Shown in pieces: positions 1 to 5,317 of a stretch of 5,370 bases of DNA. The DNA comes from Desulfobacteraceae bacterium (GTDB lineage: Bacteria; Desulfobacterota; Desulfobacteria; Desulfobacterales; UBA11574). Below the pieces are notes generated by a model. The model was not told the DNA's origin, did no database searches, and saw nothing but the letters and a program-made list of their open reading frames with translations. A program made the translations under genes and the position numbers. The stretch covers positions 1 through 5,370 of the forward strand of contig DAOVAE010000097.1 of the NCBI GenBank assembly GCA_030671225.1. The letters run 5' to 3'. Position 1 is the stretch's first letter; every line of letters begins with the position of its first letter.

Positions 1-94
1 CCCAGTGATTTTTGGCTGCATAATTGAGACAGTTGCTATAATAAGGGCAAAAAACATTTCTATAGCCTTTAGTGAGAATCGGATTTTGGTTCAT
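1..94 (-). CDS. Small cysteine-containing protein, 5' part only (runs off the left edge)
   Basis: An ATG at 94-92 follows the ribosome binding site AAGGAGT (107-101) with a 6-nt spacer. The frame stays open to the window edge, giving 31 residues that begin MNQNPILTKGYRNVF and continue CPYYSNCLNYAAKNHW. The CPYYxxC pair of cysteines resembles a family of short proteins I recall from Desulfobacterota, in which a second Cys pair further on would complete a small metal-binding knuckle; that part is outside the window. The start is 32 bp after the stop of the HTH/receiver regulator with no obvious terminator between, so the two are probably co-transcribed. The function is unknown. That it is a real gene is well supported by the ribosome binding site and composition; the family assignment is from memory. 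Confidence 0.65.
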   Translation of the reverse strand, partial: MNQNPILTKGYRNVFCPYYSNCLNYAAKNHW

Positions 95-126
95 TGCTTG
101 ACTCCTTATAAAAAATTCATGAAATG

Positions 127-690
127 TTATTGTCCAAAAAGGTTTTCTAAGCTTTGAAGTAGTGTATTTTTGCTTACAGGTTTTGCCAGATAACTATCAG
201 CACCTGCCTGAATGATTCGATCTTTGTTCTCTTTAGTATCATATCCCGTACAGGATAATATTTTTATATGAGATGTATTCGAATTCTCCTTGATTTGCTT
301 ACATACTTCAAAGCCATCCATCCCGGGCATAAACAGATCCAGAATTATTAGGTCTGGTTTAAACTGTATAGTTTTGACTCCGGCCTCAAAACCATCCGAA
401 GCCATCTCTGTCTTATATCCATTAGTGGATAACATTTTGTTAAGCAGCTTCTGAATCTTTGGATCATCGTCGACAATCAGAACCTTTTTTGCTTGAAATA
501 ATTCGGCAGCCGGAAGGTGTTTCATCTTTTCCCTAATAAAATATTTTAAATCCTCTTTGCGGATTTTATATTGACCGCCAGGGGTGGGGAAGCCTTTCAG
601 TTCTCCAGTCTTGACCCATCGCCACATGGTCGTTCTGCCAACGGCACAGATATTTGCTGCCTGTGGGATTGTATAGAAATCATTTTTCAC
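127..690 (-). CDS. Response regulator with N-terminal excisionase/MerR-like HTH and C-terminal receiver domain
   Basis: This is a 187-residue putative DNA-binding response regulator. Residues about 4-52 form an excisionase/MerR-like helix-turn-helix: the helices around YTIPQAANI and GRTTMWRWVK are followed by the wing signature TPGGQYKIRKEDL. Residues about 68-187 form a CheY-like receiver with the acidic cluster Asp74-Asp76, the phospho-acceptor Asp118 in LDLFMPGMDG, the switch Thr148 and the conserved Lys170 in the AKP motif, so phosphorylation should be possible. The order HTH-then-receiver is the reverse of OmpR or NarL types. I chose the GTG at 690-688 because AAGGAAG (707-701) lies 10 nt upstream. 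The ATG at 774 lies between the -35 and -10 of a good promoter and would add a hydrophobic stretch foreign to the family. No histidine kinase is visible nearby, so its input signal and target genes are unknown. Confidence 0.88.
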   Translation of the reverse strand: MKNDFYTIPQAANICAVGRTTMWRWVKTGELKGFPTPGGQYKIRKEDLKYFIREKMKHLPAAELFQAKKVLIVDDDPKIQKLLNKMLSTNGYKTEMASDGFEAGVKTIQFKPDLIILDLFMPGMDGFEVCKQIKENSNTSHIKILSCTGYDTKENKDRIIQAGADSYLAKPVSKNTLLQSLENLFGQ

Positions 691-756
691 TATGAAATAG
701 CTTCCTTTAATAAATATATGAGCCGATAGAACAGAAAGAACGAGAGAAACGTATGA

Positions 757-785
757 AACATAAACCAAAGGCATAAATTTGTCAA
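757..785 (-). promoter_or_regulatory. Sigma70-like promoter for the HTH/receiver regulator
   Basis: On the minus strand a perfect -35 TTGACA (785-780) is followed after exactly 17 bp by TATGTT (762-757), which matches TATAAT at 4 of 6 positions. Transcription would start near 750, giving a leader of about 60 nt before the GTG at 690. The downstream small cysteine protein gene is probably served by the same transcript. This is a sequence match only. Confidence 0.65.
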
Positions 786-972
786 GGAAAAAAAATCTGT
801 ATTCTTATTGGTAGGGAATGGAAAGATGTCAGATCAGCAACTTTTTGGAGGAAAGGGGCAATTAGATACGCTTTAAAACATATATCGCAACCATTGATGG
901 GGTGGCCTGAATGCTATGAACGGAAGGAAGAAACTCACAACCGGGCTTGAATCCCAAGAAATCCGGGTTAGA
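786..972. other. Intergenic spacer with a weak stem-loop behind murI
   Basis: I find no convincing gene here on either strand. Just after the murI stop, 969-939 can fold on the minus strand: AACC pairs with GGTT around a bulge, GG with CC, and CTTG with CAAG around a 5-nt loop. This is about 10 pairs interrupted by an internal loop. No U-rich tail follows, so a Rho-independent terminator is doubtful. The promoter at 757-785 shows that a new transcription unit begins at the end of this spacer. Confidence 0.3.
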
Positions 973-1758
973 CTATAATTTTACATGCTCAAGAAAAATA
1001 TTTCTTTTTAGTGTGGCCCGGGCCGTCTTTTCAAATTGCTCAGTGATATCTGACACAAAGAGTCTGAACCCACCTTTTTTAGTCAGCAGATTGTCGACTT
1101 CGGTGTGCGTCTCTAAAAAATCTTTTACCTTTTCTGCAACAGCAATGGAAGAGTCGATGACGGCTACCCTTTTACCGATTTTTCTTTGTATTTTATCTTT
1201 TAAAAGCGGATAATGTGTGCAGCCCAGAATAAGCGTATCTATCTGTCTTACTTTCAAAGGATGCAGGTATTTTTTGATTATCATTACGGTTTCGGGTTTC
1301 TTCAGCCATCCCTCTTCCACCAATGGAACAAGAAGCGGGCAGGCTTTGGAATATACCTTTGCCTCGGGTTTAATTGCCTTGATTTTTTTTTCGTAAATGC
1401 CGCTTTTGACCGTTGCCCGCGTTCCGATAATCCCAATTATTAGCTTTCCGGAACTTTTAACTGCTTTTTCCGTTGCGGGAGTTACCACTTCAAATAATGG
1501 AATATTAAAATTATCAGCCACACTATCAGAAGCGACACTTGAAACGGTATTGCAGGCCATTACAATAATTTTTGCACCTTTTTTTAAAAGGAACTCGGTA
1601 TTTTCGAGAGCATACCCGACTACGGTTTCGGAGCTCTTACTCCCGTACGGCGTACGAGCAGTATCGCCAAAATAGGTAATGTCATAACCTGGAAGCTGCT
1701 CCATTATTGACTTTACAACTGTAAGCCCGCCTATACCTGAATCGAATATTCCAATCAT
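973..1758 (-). CDS. murI: Glutamate racemase
   Basis: This 261-residue cytoplasmic enzyme interconverts L- and D-glutamate without a cofactor, supplying D-Glu for peptidoglycan precursors (the substrate of MurD). The length is typical of the family. The family signatures are intact: FDSGIGG at residues 5-11 with the catalytic-site Asp6, the substrate-contacting TPYGS at 36-40, the first catalytic cysteine Cys69 in MACNT, the second catalytic cysteine Cys180 in LGCTHYP, and the neighbouring His182. The ATG at 1758-1756 is preceded by AAGGA with a 4-nt spacer. It is divergent from the winged-helix gene at 1870 across 111 bp, and 187 bp separate its end from the next promoter, so it may be transcribed alone. 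Aspartate racemase is the main alternative for this fold, but both Cys motifs and the length favour MurI. Confidence 0.96.
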   Translation of the reverse strand: MIGIFDSGIGGLTVVKSIMEQLPGYDITYFGDTARTPYGSKSSETVVGYALENTEFLLKKGAKIIVMACNTVSSVASDSVADNFNIPLFEVVTPATEKAVKSSGKLIIGIIGTRATVKSGIYEKKIKAIKPEAKVYSKACPLLVPLVEEGWLKKPETVMIIKKYLHPLKVRQIDTLILGCTHYPLLKDKIQRKIGKRVAVIDSSIAVAEKVKDFLETHTEVDNLLTKKGGFRLFVSDITEQFEKTARATLKRNIFLEHVKL

Positions 1759-1771
1759 ATTATCCTTTTTA

Positions 1772-1799
1772 TTGATTTTTTATTAGATACGCGTATATT
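1772..1799 (+). promoter_or_regulatory. Possible promoter for the winged-helix gene
   Basis: TTGATT (1772-1777) and TATATT (1794-1799, 5 of 6 matches to TATAAT) are separated by 16 bp. Transcription from about 1806 would give a leader of some 64 nt that includes the direct repeats at 1821-1859. The perfect 10-bp palindrome ATACGCGTAT (1787-1796) runs into the -10, a natural place for an operator. The call rests on consensus matching in AT-rich DNA. Confidence 0.35.
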
Positions 1800-1812
1800 T
1801 ATCTACATTCAA
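1784..1812 (-). promoter_or_regulatory. murI: Possible promoter for murI
   Basis: On the minus strand TTGAAT (1812-1807) and TATCTA (1789-1784) are separated by 17 bp. The predicted start would fall about 19 nt upstream of the murI ATG. The -10 match is poor (3 of 6). The element overlaps the palindrome at 1787-1796 and the opposing candidate promoter, so any protein bound there could affect both directions. Confidence 0.28.
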
Positions 1813-1820
1813 TAGCAAAC

Positions 1821-1859
1821 GACCAATGACAAATGTCAGATGACCAATGACAAACATCA
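1821..1859. repeat. Two near-identical 18-bp direct repeats, 21-bp period
   Basis: Copy 1 (1821-1838) is GACCAATGACAAATGTCA and copy 2 (1842-1859) is GACCAATGACAAACATCA. They match at 16 of 18 positions and are separated by GAT. The 21-bp period is two helical turns, so both copies face the same side of DNA. Copy 1 contains the inverted pair TGACA-AA-TGTCA (1827-1838), which copy 2 has lost. The second copy ends at the ribosome binding site of the gene at 1870. It could be a dimer-binding operator or a degenerate intergenic repeat; the sequence alone does not decide. Confidence 0.6.
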
Positions 1860-1869
1860 AGGAGCATAG

Positions 1870-2151
1870 ATGAATTCGCAAAATCGAACCCCGGTCATGA
1901 ACCAGAAGATTTTTAACCTGGGACTTTCGGTAGAGACGGTTTCAGTATACCTGATATGCTGCAGCCTTACGGACACTGACACTACTATCTCAACGAATAA
2001 ACTTTCCGAAATGTGGAACAGTACCAGGGCGCCATTACTTGAAGGTCTGAAAGACCTTGAAACAAGGAATATTCTCCGCAGGATAATCTCAGACGGGGCG
2101 GGGAATATTGTTTACAAACTATCAGATGTAAAAAACTGGAAGCTTTTATAG
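1870..2151 (+). CDS. Small putative winged-helix DNA-binding protein, uncharacterised
   Basis: This 93-residue protein is the only plus-strand gene in the window. The ATG at 1870 is preceded by AAGGAG (1859-1864) with an ideal 5-nt spacer. I do not recognise a named family. The pattern fits a compact winged helix: helix 1 about residues 20-33 (SVETVSVYLICC), helix 2 about 42-48 (TNKLSEM), a likely recognition helix about 52-65 (TRAPLLEGLKDLE), then a beta-wing about 67-84 (NILRRIISDGAGNIVYKL). No signal peptide or membrane segment is evident; the paired Cys30-Cys31 lie in the buried face of helix 1. Its last 6 bp overlap the end of the opposing YkgJ gene. Its upstream repeats and palindrome would suit autoregulation. 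A transcription-factor role is inferred from fold pattern only. Confidence 0.75.
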   Translation: MNSQNRTPVMNQKIFNLGLSVETVSVYLICCSLTDTDTTISTNKLSEMWNSTRAPLLEGLKDLETRNILRRIISDGAGNIVYKLSDVKNWKLL

Positions 2152-2550
2152 ATTTTTTGTAAGTTGTTTGCGGACACATTCCTTGATGACACTGTCGGGT
2201 ATATCTATGCGCATGCCGGGGCAGAGCCCAGCCATGATGTACCAGTTGTCTATATCAACCAGTACGCTTTTTATAAAAGGCCATTCTCTGCACATGCGGG
2301 GTTTGACCGGATGAATTGTGCATAATCCGTCCCAGAATATGCAGTAAACATCCTCTTTCTGGGCCAGGACCGGTTTTTTCCCCGATATCCGGCAGTAATT
2401 ATCAACAAAACTCCCAGGATCTGTATTAGTATAACCGGCTATGGCTTCAATGTCTTTCTCGGTTACAGAGGTTCCACCATACCCCTTGCAACAATCACCG
2501 CATTGCCGGCATTTGAAAATGTCTGACGGTTTCATATCCTTATATGGCAC
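2146..2550 (-). CDS. YkgJ-family cysteine-cluster (putative zinc/iron-chelating) protein
   Basis: This 134-residue cytoplasmic protein belongs to the CxxCxxCC family (YkgJ/UPF0153), thought to bind zinc or iron but without an established reaction. The cluster CRQCGDCC occupies residues 14-21. Further cysteines follow at 53, 70, 77, 87 and 110, including the family-typical CTIHPVKPRMCREWPF at 77-92, giving nine in all. The GTG at 2550-2548 is chosen as start because GGAGG (2561-2557) lies 6 nt upstream, inside the last codons of recR. An internal ATG at 2535 has an SD only about 2 nt away. The start lies 11 bp inside recR, so translation is probably coupled to it. The 3' end overlaps the convergent gene by 6 bp. 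Its proximity to recR does not by itself show a DNA repair role. Confidence 0.88.
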   Translation of the reverse strand: MPYKDMKPSDIFKCRQCGDCCKGYGGTSVTEKDIEAIAGYTNTDPGSFVDNYCRISGKKPVLAQKEDVYCIFWDGLCTIHPVKPRMCREWPFIKSVLVDIDNWYIMAGLCPGMRIDIPDSVIKECVRKQLTKNL

Positions 2551-3139
2551 GCCTGGCCTCCATGGCCTTTTTCAAGGTAACCTGGTCAACATATTTCAGA
2601 TCGCCCCCAATGGGAACGCCTGATGCTATTCGCGTCACTTTTACCCGATAATGCTCTAAACGTTCTGCAATATAGGCGGCAGTGGCCTCGCCTTCGACAT
2701 TTGTGCTTGTGGCAAGAACAACCTCCTTGATTTCCCCTTGAGCTATCCTTGAATGAAGTTCTTTGATCCTGATGTTATCGGGCCCGATACCGTCCATGGG
2801 AGACAGTACGCCTTCAAGGATATGATACAGTCCCGTGAAAGAACCCGATTTTTCGATCGCCACCATATCGGCCGGTTGCTCCACCACGCATAAAATTGAG
2901 GAAATTCTTGTCCGGTCGCTGCAAATATTGCAGACATCGGTGTCGCTTAGAGCGAAGCAGAAAGAGCATAACCTTATCTTCTCTTGTACCTCAACAATAC
3001 TGCTCGAAAGCTGTTCGGCCTCCCTGCGCGGCGCGCGGAGTATATGCATCGCGAGTCGCTCGGCAGTCTTTTCTCCTATGCCCGGAAGCCTGGAAAGGTT
3101 TTTAACCAATTTCAGAATAGATGGTGGGTAATGACTCAT
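2540..3139 (-). CDS. recR: Recombination mediator RecR
   Basis: This 199-residue protein is of standard RecR length. RecR works with RecO (and RecF) to load RecA on SSB-coated single-stranded DNA at gaps, forming a ring-shaped clamp. Domains in order are: a helix-hairpin-helix at about residues 8-34 with LPGIGEKTAERLA; a four-cysteine zinc finger at Cys58, Cys61, Cys70 and Cys73; a Toprim domain from about 79 to 172 with the conserved Glu87 in VVEQP; and a C-terminal segment with ATSTNVEGEATAAYIAERL and ASGVPIGGDLKYVDQVTL. The ATG at 3139-3137 has no strong ribosome binding site. An in-frame TAA a few codons upstream excludes a longer form, so translation may depend on ribosomes leaving ybaB 26 bp away. 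The 3' end overlaps the YkgJ gene by 11 bp. Confidence 0.97.
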   Translation of the reverse strand: MSHYPPSILKLVKNLSRLPGIGEKTAERLAMHILRAPRREAEQLSSSIVEVQEKIRLCSFCFALSDTDVCNICSDRTRISSILCVVEQPADMVAIEKSGSFTGLYHILEGVLSPMDGIGPDNIRIKELHSRIAQGEIKEVVLATSTNVEGEATAAYIAERLEHYRVKVTRIASGVPIGGDLKYVDQVTLKKAMEARRAI

Positions 3140-3165
3140 AGTGGCTATTTTTTACTCTGAAGTGC

Positions 3166-3477
3166 CTACATCAATCCGGGTATATTCAGACCGCCCGTGA
3201 GCTTGCTCATTTCTTCCGAGGCCATCTCCTGTGATTTTATTAAAGCGTCGTTTATGGCTGCAAGTATCAAGTCCTGAAGCATTTCCACATCGTCAGGATC
3301 AACAACTTCCTTTTCTATCTGAATTGATAAAACCTGTTGCCGGCCGTTGGCTACAACTTTTACCATGCCTCCGCCGGAAGTTGTTTCAACCGTTTTTTCC
3401 GCCATTTCTTCCTGTAGCTTTAACATCTTAGACTGAAGCTGCTGTGCCTGCTTCATCATCTTTCCCATGCCTTTCAT
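3166..3477 (-). CDS. ybaB: YbaB/EbfC family nucleoid-associated protein
   Basis: This 103-residue protein is of typical family length. YbaB/EbfC proteins are small dimeric DNA-binding proteins associated with the nucleoid. The sequence shows the family layout: an N-terminal amphipathic helix rich in Met, Gln and Lys (about 4-30, [18 protein letters not shown]); a central sheet with [21 protein letters not shown] (about 34-54); the [19 protein letters not shown] helix (about 61-79); and a short C-terminal tail ending GLNIPGLM. The start ATG (3477-3475) follows the strong SD AGGAGGT (3490-3484) with a 6-nt spacer. That SD overlaps the dnaX stop codon (3491-3489), so the two are closely coupled. 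The position between dnaX and recR is the conserved one for this gene. Confidence 0.96.
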   Translation of the reverse strand: MKGMGKMMKQAQQLQSKMLKLQEEMAEKTVETTSGGGMVKVVANGRQQVLSIQIEKEVVDPDDVEMLQDLILAAINDALIKSQEMASEEMSKLTGGLNIPGLM

Positions 3478-3488
3478 TTAAATACCTC

Positions 3489-5150
3489 CTATAAAATCTT
3501 AACGTCAACGATCGTGCCGTTGAAAATTTCTAAAGCATCTGTAACAAGAGGATGGCTTAACGCCTCCTGTTTTAAACGGTCTGCTTTGCTTTTTTTATCC
3601 TGGTTATCCTGTTTTTGTATTCTTTTAGCCGCTATAATTACTTTAATGTCTTTACCGAAAAAATCGCTGCATACTTTTTTAATAATGTCTCTGTTTTTAT
3701 GTCTCATAACCATGTTTATGTTGAAATCATTTCCGTTTACTTCGATTTCCAGACGCTTATGGTCCAGGCTTTTTATGCTGGAATTTTTCAAATTGGCTGC
3801 CAGAGAAGGATACTTTTCTGAAAAAATTGATAAAAGTTTTACCCATGTACTGTCTATATTTTCATACGGATCAAGGGGCGTTGCAGGAAAGGGCTCTATG
3901 GATTCTGCAATGCCCGCTACTTCGCCTGATGTTGTTTGCGAACTTTCTCCGTCATCCTGAAATAGAGGCTTGTTTTCAGCATCACGAGAATTTGCTTTGG
4001 CTTCATAAATATCTTTTCTCAGGTTATCAAGCTTTTCTATGAGAACATCAATCGGTAAGGCCGGTTTTATTTGAAACATCTTGATAAAAACCATTTCAAC
4101 AGCCAGCCTGGGCTGCGTTGAATTAAGTATGGAAATTTCCTCTCTAAAGAGCAGCTCAAAAAGCTGGTTCAAAAAGGTTGCGGGAACCTCCTTCACCTGA
4201 TCTATCATCAGGTCTATTTCATGCGAGGGGATATCCACCAGCTTGTCGGTCTTTTTCACCATCTTGACGACCAATAAATTCCTGAAGTGTTCGATCAGAT
4301 CTGCATACAGCTTTTTCATATCATGGCCGGCGCTATAAATCTCATCCAGAATATCAAGAACTTCCGGTATGTCTGCTTGTAATATAGCTTTAGAAAGATT
4401 AAAAAGAATTTCTCTATCGATAACACCAAGTATGTCGATCATCTGTTCATGTGTAATTGTCCCTTTTGTGCAGGACATTACCTGATCAAGAAGGCTCAAG
4501 CCGTCTCTCATGCTTCCGCCGGCTTCACGTGCAATTAACCCTAAACTCTCAACGGCTATTTCAACACCTTCTTTGGTACAGATCTCTTTTAAATGTTCGG
4601 AAATAGACTCAACGTCTATTCGTCTGAAATCATGACGCTGGCATCTGGAAAGGATCGTTATAGGAATCTTGCGAGGCTCCGTAGTGGCAAAAATAAACAT
4701 TACATGGGGCGGAGGTTCCTCCAGGGTCTTCAAAAGCGCGTTAAAAGCGGCTATGCTGAGCATGTGAACTTCATCAATAATATATATCTTGTAAAGACTG
4801 TGGGCAGGCATGTACTTGACGTTATCACGCAGTTCCCTGATCTGATCAACACTGTTGTTTGAGGCACCGTCAATTTCAAACACGTCAACGGCACTTCCTT
4901 TAGTGATCTCTCTGCATGACCTGCACTCATTACATGGAATCCGCACGGGGCCCTCCTTGCAGTTCATGGCCTTTGCCAATATGCGGGCAACCGTGGTTTT
5001 TCCGGTCCCTCTGGGCCCTGAAAACAGGATTGCGTGGGCAACACGATCAGCCGAAATAGCATTAGCTAACGTCCGTGTAACATGATCCTGTTTTACAACC
5101 TGCTCAAAGGTTTGGGGGCGATACTTACGTGCAAGTACAAGATAGGACAT
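3489..5150 (-). CDS. dnaX: DNA polymerase III subunit gamma/tau
   Basis: This 553-residue protein is the ATPase of the clamp loader, which opens and loads the beta sliding clamp and ties polymerase cores to the replisome. The AAA+ module at about 1-240 is complete: Walker A GPRGTGKTT at 45-53, a zinc site with Cys64, Cys73, Cys76 and Cys79, Walker B IYIIDEVH at 122-129, the sensor-1 region FATTEP at 154-159, the SRC arginine-finger motif at 168-170, and sensor 2 GGSMRD at 211-216. Domain III spans about 240-360. A polar linker (about 385-430) and a C-terminal tau region follow, the region that contacts polymerase and helicase in E. coli tau. The length is close to Firmicute DnaX and shorter than E. 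coli tau (643). The ATG at 5150 is preceded by AGGAAA at a rather long distance (about 10 nt). tRNA-Ser lies 36 bp upstream. I see no A-AAA-AAG slippery site near the end of domain III, so a gamma form by E. coli-type frameshifting is not indicated. Confidence 0.98.
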   Translation of the reverse strand: MSYLVLARKYRPQTFEQVVKQDHVTRTLANAISADRVAHAILFSGPRGTGKTTVARILAKAMNCKEGPVRIPCNECRSCREITKGSAVDVFEIDGASNNSVDQIRELRDNVKYMPAHSLYKIYIIDEVHMLSIAAFNALLKTLEEPPPHVMFIFATTEPRKIPITILSRCQRHDFRRIDVESISEHLKEICTKEGVEIAVESLGLIAREAGGSMRDGLSLLDQVMSCTKGTITHEQMIDILGVIDREILFNLSKAILQADIPEVLDILDEIYSAGHDMKKLYADLIEHFRNLLVVKMVKKTDKLVDIPSHEIDLMIDQVKEVPATFLNQLFELLFREEISILNSTQPRLAVEMVFIKMFQIKPALPIDVLIEKLDNLRKDIYEAKANSRDAENKPLFQDDGESSQTTSGEVAGIAESIEPFPATPLDPYENIDSTWVKLLSIFSEKYPSLAANLKNSSIKSLDHKRLEIEVNGNDFNINMVMRHKNRDIIKKVCSDFFGKDIKVIIAAKRIQKQDNQDKKSKADRLKQEALSHPLVTDALEIFNGTIVDVKIL

Positions 5151-5186
5151 AAAGAAAGTTTCCTAATCCGGACACCTGATTTTTTT

Positions 5187-5280
5187 TGGCGGAGAGAGAG
5201 GGATTCGAACCCTCGGTGCCGCTTTTGACAGCACACACGATTTCCAGTCGTGCTCCTTCGGCCAGCTCGGACATCTCTCC
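5187..5280 (-). tRNA. tRNA-Ser (anticodon GGA)
   Basis: A complete type II (long variable arm) tRNA. The acceptor stem GGAGAGA (5280-5274) pairs with TCTCTCC (5197-5191), followed by discriminator G and an encoded CCA (5189-5187). The anticodon stem CACGA/TCGTG encloses the loop CTGGAAA with anticodon GGA at 5245-5243, which reads UCC and UCU. The long variable arm has a TGCTG/CGGCA stem. The T arm GAGGG-TTCGAAT-CCCTC is perfect. A discriminator G and the long arm are the serine identity features. It is in the same orientation as dnaX, 36 bp upstream of it. Eight A residues rather than a T-run follow the 3' end on the coding strand, so no terminator separates them and processing from a shared transcript is plausible. 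Confidence 0.97.
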
Positions 5281-5284
5281 GATA

Positions 5285-5317
5285 GTAATATATTCAATAT
5301 TCTATAAGCTCAAACAA
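5285..5317 (-). promoter_or_regulatory. Possible promoter for tRNA-Ser and the dnaX cluster
   Basis: The 90 bp upstream of the tRNA are very AT-rich. Candidate minus-strand pairs are TTGTTT (5317-5312) with TATATT (5292-5287) at a 19-bp spacing, or TTGAGC (5313-5308) with TATTAC (5290-5285) at 17 bp. Either would place the start almost at the tRNA 5' end, leaving practically no leader, so the true promoter could lie further upstream, up to or beyond the window edge. Nothing else is recognisable in 5281-5370. Confidence 0.25.

Noticed and set aside
691..774. N-terminal extension of the HTH/receiver regulator to the ATG at 774
   Set aside because: The ATG lies between the -35 and -10 of a strong promoter candidate, and the added hydrophobic residues do not belong to the HTH family. 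The GTG at 690 has a good ribosome binding site.
786..972. Possible structured RNA or riboswitch in the spacer between murI and the regulator
   Set aside because: I looked for c-di-GMP (GEMM), cobalamin and similar conserved cores and found none. Only an imperfect 10-pair hairpin without a T-run is present.
947..1213. Plus-strand open frame of 88 codons, with further plus-strand frames up to 1675
   Set aside because: They lie opposite murI, whose catalytic motifs are intact. They have no recognisable domains and are antisense shadows.
861..1792. The 11-mer ATTAGATACGC at 861-871 and again at 1782-1792, flanking murI
   Set aside because: A shared 11-mer is expected by chance in a window of this size. 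The matching does not extend, and there are no other signs of an inserted cassette.
2130..2165. AAGCTT palindrome and nearby A/T runs as a bidirectional terminator for the convergent genes
   Set aside because: The possible stems are only a few A-T pairs around AAGCTT, too weak for a Rho-independent terminator.
3590..3596. Run of seven A on the dnaX coding strand (Lys519-Lys520) as a transcriptional slippage site
   Set aside because: Slippage would alter only the last 30 or so residues and gives no sensible alternative product. It falls in a Lys-rich stretch.
3657..3665. T-TTT-TTC heptamer in dnaX (codons 496-498), where a -1 shift meets a stop two codons later
   Set aside because: It is only about 55 codons from the end, far from the usual gamma boundary, and has no evident downstream stem-loop. 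A chance Asp-Phe-Phe codon run explains it.
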